From positions 74,478,432-74,542,431 of the forward strand of contig OZ020270.1 in assembly GCA_963971225.1 (NCBI GenBank): a stretch of DNA of 64,000 nucleotides, given 5' to 3'. Origin of the DNA: Melieria omissa. Taxonomy: Eukaryota; Arthropoda; Insecta; Diptera; Ulidiidae. The notes under the pieces are model-generated. The model was not told where the DNA came from. It did not search any database and saw only the letters and a list, made by a program, of their open reading frames with translations. Shown here piece by piece: positions 10,640 through 21,160 of this stretch (its first letter is position 1; each line of letters opens with the position of its first letter). A program made the position numbers and the translations under genes.

Positions 10640-12330
10640 AGGAAAAAATAAAAGTCAGGAAAACGGGGCGTGGCACCACCAGAATACAGTTTTAGACAAT
10701 AACTTTGGAACCATACGTCACACATCAACCAAATTTGTTACAAACTTACTATTTAATCCTGTCCTTCGACCGAGGGAATGGGGTGGGTATTGAACAAGGG
10801 GGTGTGGCACCGCCCATACAACTCAAATCTTTTAAATGAAATAGCTTCGGAATTGTAAGTCGCACAGCATTGAAATTTGGTATGACATCGTTCCATAGAA
10901 GTGTCATTCTACTATTAAAATTTTAGTTTTATTTTGAACAAGGGGCGTGGCACATTTTTAATGCAGAAGAACTGTAAGTCATACATCAATGAAACTTGGT
11001 ATGAACCTACCAGTTAATCATATCTTTCAGCAGAGGGAATGAGGCGGGTATTTAACAAGGGGGCATGGCACCGCCCATACAAATCAATTATTTTGAGTGG
11101 AATAGCTGCGGCATTGTAAGTCGCACAGCATTGAAATTTGGTGTACCGTCGTTTCATAGATGTGTCATTCTACTAATGAGATTTGATCGGCGTTGGTCAA
11201 GGAGCGTCACACACATCCGTGAAGCTTGGTACGAACTTTCCACTTAGTAGCACAATTCGACACGAAGAAAGTTGTGAGCATTGGACAAGTGGTACTGCCT
11301 TCATTTTTATGTACATAGATTGTTTGCCCTGATTGGTGACCGCTGAAGCTACAAACAAGAATTTTGGTACATCTTGAAAAATGAACCTCCGCTAATACGG
11401 GATTTTTTGAAAATTAGGGTGTAAAGGGGCAAAACATGTGTCAAGGTGTTGTATGAAGAAAAGCGATTTAAGAGACATACATATTAATTTTAACTTCCTG
11501 AAAAAACTCTAAACCAAAAATAATTCGACAATGTTTTATAATTTTTCGAAAATCAAAATTTAACTGGACTAATAATGGGTTAAGATTTGTTTAAGGGTAA
11601 ACTCGAAAAAAACATGAACCGATAGGCCTATTGACTTCAAAAATTGTAAAAATACTTGAAATAAAAAAAATATACACGCGTTTCTCATTATTTTCAAAAT
11701 CGAAATCTAACTGGATCAACGACGGGTTAAAAGTATGTATGGAGAAACAATTTTTTGTTAGCCTTTTGACTTCAAACTTGGTGAATGTATTTCAAATGTA
11801 AAATAACTCGATACGTGTTTTTCATTTTTTCCGAATATTTAAATCCGCCGAGCTCAACGACTGATTAAAAGTTTGCATGCACCTGTAAAAAAATTAATTA
11901 ATGGGCCCACTGAATTCAAACTTTGTGAAAGTATTCTTAGTGAGAAATAATTTGACACGTGTTTTTTGAACTTGAACTTGAACACTTTTTTGAAAATGAA
12001 AATCTAACGGGGTCAACAATGGGTTAACAGTTTGTATAGAGAAGCACGATTTATTGGTCCTTTTGACTTCAAACTTAAACAAAAAGCACTTCAATCGGGA
12101 AATAATTAAAATGTGCTTTTCATATTTTTGAAAACCGAAATCTACCGTGGTAAACTAAGGGTCAAGAATTTGTTTGGAGTAAATGTGAAAACTCATGATT
12201 TAAAGGTCCTTTTGGCTTCACAGTTGTTAGAATCACTTGACATCAAAGATAATAGACATATGCTTTTTTTAAAATCATAATCTGACGAGGTCAACAATGC
12301 GTTCAAAATTTGTATCGGATAAAACAATAG
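10640..12330 (+). repeat. Two sets of tandem repeats inside the Helitron
   Basis: First set (about 10650-11250): units of about 250-300 bp, each containing GGGCGTGGCACC-type boxes, TGTAAGTCGCACAGCATTGA and GTGTCATTCTACTA. Second set (about 11540-12330): at least five degenerate units of about 120-160 bp, each with AAATCTAACTGG-like, ACAATGGGTTAA-like and TTTTGACTTCAAACTT-like segments. Such internal repeats are common in fly non-autonomous Helitrons. Pieces of the first set recur at 14640-14860 and 54060-54242. Confidence 0.75.
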
Positions 12331-13847
12331 AGCTTGCGTGCGAAGCCGCGGGGCCCAGCTAGTAAAATAATAAAAAATACAGTTTCGTCTGTCTTAGCAT
12401 GTAGTAGGATTTGATTCATAGAATCCTGTGTATCTTCGAAAATTGTTGTTACACTTGACCGAGTACTACTTGAATTTTGTCCCAAAATTCCAAAAGTATT
12501 TTGTTATAAAACATTTATGTGGGTTATAGCTTAATTTTATCAGTGATTAAAAAACAGTTTCTAGTACTAAGATAAAACTTTAATCATACTCTACTACTCT
12601 ACTACTAAACATACATCATAATACTTTTCACATCTTTCAAATAATTAAAAAAATCTTTATAAATTTGTACGACTCATTATTCAATTGTAAAGCCGATCTA
12701 AAGCAATTATCCGATTGTCCTATTTATGCAATCAAATATTAGGTCTACTTTTTTAATAAGTTCTTTAGGAACTTTGTTTGTAGCGACCATATAAGTTGTC
12801 ATGCCAACCATATTTTATTTTCTTTTCTATGATTTTGCGCACACTACAGTCTGCAATAAGTTCAGGAGCAATATGCGACGCCGTACAGGCTTGTAGAAGA
12901 TGAACAAAAGCCAGCCAGAAATCAGAAATCGTTTTACAATTTCAGCTTTTCGCCAGCGCAACAACAACAACACAGCGTTCGTCTTTACCTTGCAATCATT
13001 TCACGCCACAACAATGTGAGCGCAACCAAAGAGTGCAACACATAAAACTACATTCTCGCTTGTAAAGCCACGCTTTCACTACACATGTGATCTATGAGAG
13101 CAGAGCGCGGGTTCCAATGTTAGAACCCGCCATACAAAATTTTTGCTTGTATGACATGCGCATTCTGTATGTTTATTTTCTTTGATACAACGCTCTCACA
13201 GCTTAACGCTAAACGATACGCAGATTCTTGTGGTTTTCTTCAGCATATGCGTACTGCGTTTATTACGTCTGATTCAAAACTGAATACATGTTTCTCTTAA
13301 TGCTACTTACGATACCTAATATATTTTCTTTTCGTTATTAGTTTTGTCTGCTAGCAGGTAGCAGATATTTTGGGTTGGTTTGTGTTTTCTTAGTTTGGGT
13401 TTTGTTTGTCTATTCTATTTGCTTGATAAGAATATTGTTTGTTGCTGGCTGATATTTTGTTTTGGATTTTGAATTTTGGTGTGTCGGAATACATTCCTTA
13501 ACTCGCTCTGTGCGTTCTCGCCCCCTTTACTGCTTCCCCTGCATCTACAAACGGGTCCTACCGCTGGAACCTGCAAAGAAAATTTTCTTTACACCAGATG
13601 CGCATTCTGTATATTGTTTGTTCTGTGGTTTAAGTTTCCCTATAGCTTTAAACCACAAATACAACTTTTATATCAGCTTTTATTTACACCCTTTTTCCAG
13701 TGTGTTGTGAATGTCACAAATCACATTGGTGTAAACAAGGGTCAAACTTGCAAGTTTTTAAAAATTTCTGGCAACTACTTTTTGTTGGGCGTCTTTACTC
13801 CCTGATTTAAGCAACCGATAAATTGTAATGGCAAAGTAACCAAACAG

Positions 13848-14352
13848 AGCTAGTTTGCACAAATTTGTACAAAGCATAGTGAAATTAATAAAGTGTGCCA
13901 GATAGCAGGAACTCTCTCTTCATCGTACACTTATTTTCTGACAGTTAATGGCATTTTGCTAACAAATGTCAGAATTCATAACCCGTCTGTGCTGTATGAA
14001 AAAATTTCAAAATAAATTGCTGTTTGAAAATACGTTCTGCACCAAAACCGACTCTAAAAACGCATCTACATGCCAGGAAAAACGGGCTGTCTCTGCAAAA
14101 CAACGCACGGCAATGCAGTTTCTATGTTTTTCAAACATAAAATACATTATGAAAATATATATTTCTGGAGTACTGAAAGTAAATTTTAAATTTTGTGCTA
14201 TTTTAGCGACATCAAAAATAAAGGTTAATCGAACTGACACAAATAAATTGACTCGTTGACAATTTTTACTCAGAAAAATAAGTGTACGTCATCTACCTGG
14301 TACACTTTATTGATTTCACTATGGTACAAAGTATCCGTACACAAACAGAGCT
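13848..14352. mobile_element. MITE with inverted repeats of about 85 bp
   Basis: Sequence 13848-13935 (AGCTAGTTTG..., CATAGTGAAATTAATAAAGT, CGTACACTTATTTTCTGA) is found inverted at 14268-14352. The inside (13936-14267) has open frames on both strands but no similarity I recognise. No clear target duplication could be assigned, so the superfamily is open. Confidence 0.65.
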
Positions 14353-14414
14353 ATTGTTGTATTGAAAATAATTTAAACGCGGCAGGCAGTGTGCAATTTA
14401 TTTTTTATATAAAA

Positions 14415-14908
14415 CTAGCTGCTGGCCCGGCGAACTTCGTCTCGCACGACATTTGTTTTTTTTTATAATGAAATACGCGAGATGACGAATCTATGGCGAT
14501 GGAAGTTGACGAAGAAACCCAACTAAAGGAAGACAAGGAGCTACTGATTAACGCAATCGAGGCCCACAAATCAGCAATGTTGCTGCTAAGTTTCAGTAAA
14601 GAAATGGACTGCGCTTGAACCAGATTTAAGTTAAATGGACGGTGTCACGCCCCCTTGTTCAATACCCACACCATTCCCTCTGTCGAAAAATATGAATAAA
14701 TGGTAGATTCGTACTTAGTTTCAGTGCTCTGCGACTTATTGTTCAGCAAAATATTTGGCAAATTCAGCAAATAAATGTGCCACGCCCCTTGTTAAACGCC
14801 CATCAAATCTTTCCAGTAGAATGACACATCTATAGGACGACGCTATTCGAAGATATTCCATTATAAAGATGTTGCTTGTCATGTCCTTCCGTCGAAGGAC
14901 ATGACTAA
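14415..14908 (-). mobile_element. Second Helitron piece, minus strand
   Basis: On the minus strand the sequence ends with GAAGTTCGCCGGGCCAGCAG followed by CTAG (plus 14415-14418), next to A at 14414, as a Helitron 3' end should. Downstream (14640-14860) are the same CCACGCCCCTTGTT and GAATGACACATCTATA boxes as in the Helitron at 9239. A short coding-like stretch at 14492-14620 (starting MAMEVDEETQLKEDKELL in the plus frame) is not identified. A Harbinger-like MITE abuts or interrupts the piece at 14909. Confidence 0.7.
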
Positions 14909-15332
14909 AGGCTTGATTACACGTAACGAGTAGAGTGAGAAGACAGCAACTCGAACGAGTACTCGTTTCGTCTAAACGGTAAGGCGAGTTCTTGATTGAG
15001 TCAGTCACCGATGAAAGTGGCGAGAGAGCCACTAGAATCACATTTTGTTTGCTAGGCCGAGCGACCACTACTTTACCGTTATATTTTTCTCTTTTCGCAG
15101 CGATTCGCGCAATCGCTCGTGACATGCGGTATGCGTCACACACCACTTTTCGCTCGGTTGAGTTTAATTGCGCGAGTTGCTTAGTTCATTTTGTGCATTG
15201 TAAAACCGAACTGACTCGCCGCGTGTCGAAATACGTTTGAACAACTCGTCGCTTTTGCTCGCTATCCCAATTCTTTCGGCCTAGTACCATTTTGATGTCT
15301 CGTCACACGACTCGTTACGTGTAATCAAGCCT
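14909..15332. mobile_element. Harbinger-like MITE with TAA duplication
   Basis: Perfect 23-bp inverted repeats begin AGGCTTGATTACACGTAACG at 14909 and end with the complement at 15332. TAA stands on both sides (14906-14908 and 15333-15335). A 3-bp TWA target and this size suit a PIF/Harbinger MITE. No gene is encoded. Confidence 0.8.
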
Positions 15333-15550
15333 TAAGTAGTAAGTTCGTAGTGGATTGAATCGATGTGTGATGGTTTCAAAATTACCGCCTGAAAATTTTC
15401 AGAATTCAAACATGGCAAGGATTTTCCAATTTTTCCAATAGATTTTCCGGAATTTTCTTTTCCCATAAGCCTAAACTGGCTCAAGGCAAATCCAACAAAA
15501 AACCCCCATGGAAATCGGTCGGTCCGCTTGAGCGTGATGCGCTTACACAC

Positions 15551-15593
15551 ATACAGTGACGGACAATAGTATTGACACAGCAACGATTGTTCA
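15551..15593 (+). mobile_element. Tc1-type terminal repeat fragment
   Basis: TACAGTGACGGACAATAGTA followed by TTGACACAGC is the outer end typical of Tc1 elements. It breaks off where the LINE tail begins at 15594. A similar word (GGACAAAAGTATTGGCACAG) opens the Tc1 remnant at about 19915. Confidence 0.6.
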
Positions 15594-15610
15594 AGGTTAG
15601 GTTAGGTTAA

Positions 15611-16113
15611 CCCATTAAAACCTGACCCCAGAAGGGCTTGTGCGATTTCCATAAAATTTTGCACAATCTTAGTAATTGACCTAGTTAAGAAAAAAAATCA
15701 AGAAAATAATTCATACCCCCACCCCCTGAACCACCCCCCTGAGGGTACGTTGCGCAAACGCAATTTGGGCCTTAGTCACATACAAAACATAAAATTAAAA
15801 AAAAAAAAAATTTTTTAAAACTTATTTTTAAATAGTTTAGCATTACAAAATGCAGCCCACAAAGGGATTTTGATAGGTTTGAAGAATAAGTAATTTTAAT
15901 TGAATTTCAAAAATTCCCCCCAAAAAACCTTTGACTTTGGATCGAAAAAAAGATATGAATATTTAAAAAATTTTGAAATTTCAGTATGGCAGAATCTAAA
16001 ACGATCAATTCGAATCCAATTCTACCCATTTTCAAGTCTTATATCTTTATGAATTACTTAATGTAGCGAAATTCCCAAACGTTGCGCAAACGCAACGCTC
16101 AGGGCTTAATGGG
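15611..16113. mobile_element. piggyBac-type MITE in the LINE tail
   Basis: TTAA at 15607-15610 and 16114-16117. Ends CCCATTAAAACCTGA and TCAGGGCTTAATGGG pair in 13 of 15 positions. Just inside both ends lies GTTGCGCAAACGCAA, itself a palindromic word (15749 and 16081). Removing the element rejoins the LINE 3' end with its CCTAA tail, which confirms the insertion. Confidence 0.88.
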
Positions 16114-16117
16114 TTAA

Positions 16118-16839
16118 GGTGGCTGTCATGGCGTGGGATCTGCCGAAAGACACACTTAGGCCACGGAATGGGCCCGTTGTGATACCACAAGTTGAAAAGG
16201 TCTGTCTTACTACAAGTCGAAGAGTGGATGAACTCAATGAAGTCTTTTATGCTAACTGAATTGAGTTCACTCAAGTTGTCGAAGAAAGGAGAGCCTAGGG
16301 TTTTCCATCTTCGTCTAGATAGAGCCGGACAGTTGCAGAGAAGGTGGCTGATAGATTCCTCCTCCTCATTGTGGCAACTGCGGCAGAAGTCCCAACTGTT
16401 GACGCCTAGTCTGAAGGCATGGCGTCCGAATAAACAGTGGCCTGTCAGAATTGCGACGACCGTGCTAGTGTGCTGCCAGGCCAGAGCTGTTTAGTTATGG
16501 TACATGTGCTCTCCCCTTTCCATCGCCTGTTGGCCTTATCGAGGAAGAGTGAAAAGATCATTAATTTACAGGTGGCAAGAGGAATGCCTGCCGTGACTGT
16601 GGTGTTAAGGTGCGGGAGGGTCTGGCAAGTTCATCAGCTACACAGTTTCCACTGATGTCTTTGTGGCCCGGTATCCAGATAAGGATAATGTTGTGCGCAT
16701 GCCCTAACTCATTTAGTAGGGAGCGGCAGAGAGTAACCACCTTCGATGTTGTTGAAACCTTCTTGATGGCTTTTCTTGCTGTCTGGCTGTCAGTGAAAAT
16801 GCGAACCGTACTCTTAGGAAGGTTGCGTTGTTTTAACAT
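16118..16839 (-). pseudogene. LINE ORF2 C-terminus: RNase H and zinc tail
   Basis: RNase H motifs are clear: VRIFTDSQTARKAIKKVS (with the catalytic Asp), LIWIPGHKDISGNCVADELA (His and final Asp). In the following part, a Cys/His cluster (CHNEEEESISHLLCNCPALS, read across a frameshift) and FFDNLSELNSVSIKDFIEFI match the tail that follows RNase H in I/LOA-type LINEs. Frame changes and the upstream RT deletion make it a pseudogene. Confidence 0.75.
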
Positions 16840-16860
16840 AGGTTCAAATTGGTCAGTGAG

Positions 16861-18518
16861 CCAGTAATGGCCGCCGGAATAATATTGTTGAAAGCTCCCT
16901 CAATGTCGAGAAAAGATACCAAAGTGTATTCTCTGAAAAGGAGGGAGTATTCAATTTGCCGCACGAGTGCATGAAGAGCCGTGTCAACGGATTTGCCCTA
17001 CGTATATGCATGTTGATTGGGTAAAAGAAGATGACCCACTTTATCCCTAATGTAAACGTCGATGAGCCTTTCAAAGATTTTAAGGAGAAAAGAGGACAGG
17101 CTAATAGGCCTGTGGTCTTTTGCTTTCGAGTGTGAGACCTTTCCCGCTTTAGGTATGAAGATCACATGTACCTCAGTCCAAATAGTAGGAATGTGAGACA
17201 AGTGAAGAATAGTTACACAAATCTTCAGTAGCCACGGTACGGCCAAGTCTGATGTGTGTTGCAAGTCAGCTGGTATAATACCGTCAGGCCCCGGAGACTT
17301 GAAGGGCAGAAAACTATTTATAGCCCAGTGCAGTTTTTCGCTGCTGACTATGTCTTGTGCCCCCATGCTTTGATGTGGGCCGATTAAACTTGTTGTACCC
17401 AGGATAGTTTCGTCAGTACAACTATTTCCCGGAAAATGAGTGTCAACCAGGAGTTCGATTGTCTCCTGGCTCGACGATGTCCAGGAACCATCTTCCCTTT
17501 GCAGAAAGCTAGGGACTGCTGGACAGAAAGCGAGTATCTTGCGAAGGCGACTGGCCTCAGAGTTGCATTCTATATTTTGACAGAACTGTCTCCAAGAGGA
17601 TCGCTTAGCAGATCTTACCGCTTTTTTAAAAAGTTTTAGTCTGGCTTTATATTCGGACCAGTCGTTTGTCGCCCTAGCGCGATTGAAAAGTTTTCGGCAC
17701 TCCCTTCTAAGCACAGCTACCTCAGAGTTCCACCAATTAGGTTTCGTATTACCCCAGAGTGGTCTCACGGGGCATGACTCCTCAGTGGCAACTTTGTAGG
17801 CAGCTGTAAGGGAAACTACCGTACTATCCAATTTCTGAACTGAGTCAATCTTACTGGGACCACCAGTTGGCAGTGATCTCGCAAAGATTTCCATGAACTT
17901 GTCCCAGTTAGTTCTAACTCTGTTTCTGTAAGACGTGACCAGAGGGGTTGCGACTTCTATTCGAAAATCTATATAGCTATGGTCAGAGAGGGAGTGCTCC
18001 GTGGAGACTCTCCATTCTTTGAGCAGATTAGTAGCAAATTCGTTTACCAGTGAAAGATCAAGAACCTCTTTTCGAGCAGAGGTTATGAAAGTGGGCTCGT
18101 GCCCAGTGTTTGCAACATATAGATTAGTGCTAACAATATATTCAAAAAGGGACTCACCTCGCGGGTTTATGTCCGAACTACCCCAGATGGTGTGGTGCGC
18201 ATTGGCGTCTGCTCCGATGACCAATGGCATTCTGTCCTTGCTAGCCGCCGCCACTGCATTTTTCAGCAGAAACGGTGGGGGATCCTCGGAGTCATCGTGG
18301 GCCATGTATGTGGAATCCACCCATAGTGTGGGGCCCGGTGTTTCCAGCGCCGCCACTACGCTGTCTGCATCACTAAAATTGGTAAGAACAAACGCGTTAA
18401 TATGTTTTTTGATGAGGATACAGGATCTGTTTTTACCTCCGCAGGGTATATACAGCATCCTGTATCCTGGTGCGTTAAGGCCACGAATGCGCCCGTTGCA
18501 GACCCAGGGTTCTTGCAC
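16861..18518 (-). pseudogene. LINE ORF2 remnant: endonuclease and truncated RT
   Basis: The endonuclease shows CGGKNRSCILIKK, VIGADANAHHTIWGSSDINP, GHEPTFITSARKEVLDLSLV and SLSDHSYIDF, the APE landmarks including the final SDH. RT begins with FKSPGPDGIIPADLQ, WTEVHVIFIPKAGK and DHRPISLSSFLLKIFERL. After a stop near 17000 it runs through VDTALHALVRQIE to FLDIEGAFNNI at about 16890. The FADD-containing palm and thumb are deleted; sequence jumps straight to the RNase H region at 16839. The copy is therefore catalytically dead. Confidence 0.82.
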
Positions 18519-18523
18519 GAGCG

Positions 18524-19740
18524 CTATCTCCTCTCCATTTTATGAGGGAGGGGAGGGTTCGACTGTGTGACGATAGTGCTGTCTGCGTCGTCGGAGTGGG
18601 AAGACAGCAATAGTTCGTCCTCGGAGGGTCCACCGAACAGTTCACGGACCATGTACGACGTGGATTCCCCTGACGTAACACTGGCCGAATCTTCCACTTC
18701 TGACACCTCCATGGCCTGTACATCACTCACCACATTCGTGTCTTGACGATAAACATGCAAAGTTAGCTGAGAAAAGCAGAAATTAATCTCACCCTTCTTT
18801 GCAGCAAGGGGGGCCAGGGATTCCTCGTTCAGGATGATAACCATCTGACGCGAGTTACCCACGGCCTCACCTACTCTGGCCACCCTCCATTCGGCGGTGG
18901 GGAGGTCAGGGTTTCCCAGCTTAATCAGTTGTAGTATGTCCCATGGTCGGAGTAGATTGCCGGTACCCTTGTCCGAGAACGGGGACGATTTGGAATCTTG
19001 TCCCTCGTTACGGCTTCGAGCCGTGCACCAGGCCAGACTTCGCCGATTCCTGCGATTGCCAGCGTGTAAAGCTCGGCAGAGCGCTGATCCGCACACGAAG
19101 TGAGTTTTACACGGTTTTGGAACCATCCAAAATCGCGACAGCATGGTGGAGGACCCGGGTTCTTGGCCATCACTTCCATTTAAACTGGCCACAGCTTGCT
19201 TTCCACCAGTGACCAGTTTTTGGGCGAGATCGAGCCATCGGTGTTGCTGCGATCTATAACCGCCAGAGTCAGGCTTTCTTTTACCGCCTCTCTGAAGGAG
19301 CGAAAGCTTCGTCTATTGACCAACGGGGTCTGAGAGGTCCTGGCGCGTTTAGCCGCTGCCTGAGGTTCCTCAACTGATCGCTGCCGCTTATTTACCATAG
19401 TTTTGGCCTCATGCTCAGCGATCAGCGTCTTAGCCCATTCACGAGAGGCTTTGTCCTTCTCCGTGAGGTCTTCGTCCTTGACTGCGCTTAGTCTGTCGGG
19501 GATTTTGTGTGCCGATCTCCTGTTGCGGTACGCTGGTGTCGAAGCACTGACAGCGCACGCAGCAGAGGGCTTAATGGAGGTAGCCTGGTTTGCTACAACT
19601 TGGCGAAACGTGGGTTTTACACCTGACGACATCGCACGTGTGTTGTCTTTATCAGACTTGGCTGGCATGGAGTGGGCACTCTGTCCTGATCTGCTCGCAG
19701 ACTTCGTGCTACTCAAAAAGTGGCTTCGGCTGGCATTTGG
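18524..19740 (-). pseudogene. LINE ORF1 remnant
   Basis: The first part (about 19740-19180) is a basic, low-complexity region rich in Ser, Lys and Arg with a nuclear-localisation-like cluster (KRQRSVEEPQAAAKRART). The second part (19192-18524 in other frames) has DRSNTDGSISPKNWSLVE, ADQRSAELYTLAIAGIGEV and PRPRSRTRVPAI, the conserved region usually seen in ORF1 of LOA/R1-type LINEs in flies. A frameshift separates pieces near 19180 and 18930. No ATG is visible at the 5' end, and an in-frame TGA lies just upstream, so the start is missing or lost. Confidence 0.65.
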
Positions 19741-19904
19741 TTTTAATCAACGTTTGTTTAATAAAACAGCAAATTTCAGATTAAAAAAACATAAAATTCA
19801 TTAATTTTAAATGTCAACTTATGCATTTATATCACCTTCATTGCAGGGCATAAACAATTTACATACTACTTCTTATATTTAGGAAAAATAAAGAAAAATG
19901 TATT

Positions 19905-20877
19905 TCATCGTCGGTTTTGACATGGACAAAAGTATTGGCACAGCACACTTCAATGCAATAAATATTTCTAAATTTTTTCCAAATAGTAATAATATGTCCA
20001 GCTGTCATTTGGTATATACCGTTACTTATTATTGTCACATTTTTTACATTTGAAAGTGGGCTGCTTGTGGCAAACATTTTATAAAAACTTAAATGTGCCC
20101 GAAAACAAAAAGAAACAACTGAAGCAGAGCGAAAAATCATTATTTATTTGCATAAACATAGTAAATCGTAAACTGAAATTATGGAAATTATGGGAAGAAG
20201 CCGATTTACCATTCGATACATTGATGAGCAGTTTGGTGCCACAACGAAGTTCGCAAGTAGACAACGCAGCGGACGACCGCATAAGCTAAATGCTAGAGAA
20301 GAAGCTCAAATTATGAGAAAAATTAAGAAAAACCCAAAAATTCCGTCCACCTAAATCGCAGTGGTGGCAAAGGAAGAATTCGACAAGGAAGTTCACCCGA
20401 AAACTGAACGTAAAGTACTGTACCGTGCTGGGTATAAAGCCAGGGTAGCAAGGCGAAAACCTTTCATCAGCCTTATAAATCGAAAAAGGCGGAAGGAGTA
20501 TGCACAGCAATACAAAACTAAATCTGAAGACTTTTGGAACAATACTTTACTATCAGATAGTAGTAAATTTAACATTTTTCGATCTGACGGCAAAATATTA
20601 GTACGGAGAAGACCGAACACAGAATACGACAAAAATGATACAGCGACTTCATTGAAACAGGGTGGCGGAGGAGTTATGGTGTGGGGTTTTATGGTTGCAT
20701 TGGGCGTGGGAGAGTTGATATTTGTAGACGAAATAATGGACAAAACCGTATACCTAAATATTCTTAAAGAAAATTAAAAATAAATCCTTGAAAAATTTAA
20801 TTTAAAGACAATATTTTATTTTCAACATAATAATGACCCTAAGAACATAGTTTTCGACGTCCGTAAGTGGCTTATAT
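19905..20877 (+). mobile_element. Tc1-like element, 3' part missing
   Basis: A Tc1-type outer end (GGACAAAAGTATTGGCACAG, near 19925) precedes a transposase remnant on the same strand. Coding similarity stops at 20877, exactly where an X-type terminus begins (CTTATAT then CACAGAATAAACAG). The right end of the Tc1 element was not found downstream, so it is either deleted or lies beyond a larger rearrangement. Confidence 0.6.
20112..20877 (+). pseudogene. Tc1-type transposase remnant
   Basis: Reading with frameshifts gives ETTEAERKIIIYLHKHSKS, MGRSRFTIRYIDEQFGA, SGRPHKLNAREEAQIMRKIK (the paired helix-turn-helix domain), then GYKARVARRKPFIS, LLSDSSKFNIFRSDG, GGGVMVWGFMVALGVGEL and FQHNNDPKNIVFDVRKWL. 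The first catalytic Asp (LSD) is present but the neighbouring Glu is changed, and the second catalytic Asp is replaced by Asn (HNND instead of the usual QQDND). There are stops near 20175, 20351 and 20775. The last third with the catalytic Glu is absent. Confidence 0.8.
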
Positions 20878-20930
20878 CACAGAATAAACAGTAATACAGA
20901 ACGCGTATCTCATACAAATTCAAAAATGTT
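20878..20930 (+). mobile_element. X-type terminal repeat (third locus), right end not found
   Basis: CACAGAATAAACAGTAATAC at 20878 followed by AGAACGCGTATCTCATACAA closely resembles the termini at 35808 and 36706. The preceding 7 bases are CTTATAT. I could not find a convincing matching right end with the same duplication before 22190; GTTTATTCTGCG near 21585 is only a partial match. Confidence 0.55.
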
Positions 20931-21160
20931 AAGGGGTCGTAATATTACGACCACTGTTAATTGAACATTACGTCCTCTGCTATTAACATTACAAACAACA
21001 CTAGACAGTTTTCGTTTCTGTTATATTACAGAACAAACAGCACAGAAATAAGAAGAAAGTAATAATCGTATGCGGCTCCGTGAAGCATTGAAGGAAAAAT
21101 AGCGTCGGCTGTGGTTGTTGTTATCGGCCAACAAAACGAAGTTGCTTCTTACATATACTA

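Larger units (their letters stand above)
9239..12362 (+). mobile_element. Non-autonomous Helitron with internal tandem repeats
   Basis: Starts TC at 9239 and ends CTAG at 12359-12362, just after a short GC-rich hairpin (GAAGCCGCGGGGCCCAG). It sits between A (9238) and T (12363), the Helitron A/T target. The second X2 copy reads straight through this point (CTGACATAAAATAAT on the reversed strand), so the boundaries are supported by an empty site. No Rep/helicase gene is present. A DD41D mariner interrupts it after only 8 bp. The interior is made of repeats (listed separately). Confidence 0.88.
7518..13184 (+). mobile_element. X2-type TIR element, copy 1, inside X1
   Basis: Starts CAAAGAATATGAAGTG at 7518 and ends ...GTTTATTTTCTTTG at 13184, with the 7-bp duplication ATACAAC at 7511-7517 and 13185-13191. 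Its own parts (7518-8055, about 9136-9238 and 12363-13184) align, reversed, with the copy at 36706-38207. The remainder is a foldback element and a Helitron. It has no transposase gene. The various open frames in it (for example 7657-8037) do not match any protein family I know and are not conserved between the two copies. Confidence 0.85.
6411..13627 (+). mobile_element. X1-type TIR element, copy 1, carrying nested insertions
   Basis: A non-coding element whose ends are inverted repeats: CACTGAATAAACAGTATACA at 6411, and the reverse complement pattern ATATTGTTTGTTCTGTG ending at 13627. A 7-bp direct repeat GTTTAAG flanks it (6404-6410 and 13628-13634). Its own sequence is 6411-6814, 7213-7510 and 13192-13627 (the last with a further unexplained insert of about 280 bp at about 13205-13490). 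The rest is a solo LTR and an X2 element. The second copy (35808-36620) lacks both and serves as an empty-site control. No transposase is encoded. Confidence 0.85.
15594..19760 (-). mobile_element. LOA-like LINE with RNase H and a TTAGG-like tail
   Basis: Minus-strand non-LTR element: ORF1 (about 19740-18524), APE endonuclease and RT (18518-about 16860), RNase H (16839-about 16561), a Cys/His tail, then a 3' UTR ending in repeated CCTAA (plus AGGTTAGGTTAGG at 15594-15606). A TTAA MITE (15611-16113) splits the 3' tail. RT is internally deleted. The RNase H, ORF1 type and zinc tail point to the R1/LOA/I group. The same kind of 3' end occurs at 30667 and in the SINE at 46305. Confidence 0.82.

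Noticed and set aside
14492..14620. Short coding-like stretch MAMEVDEETQLKEDKELL
   Set aside because: Too short to identify; it could be a captured gene fragment in the Helitron, but there is no supporting match.
19403..19804. 133-codon plus-strand frame
   Set aside because: Antisense shadow of the LINE ORF1, with no recognisable domain.
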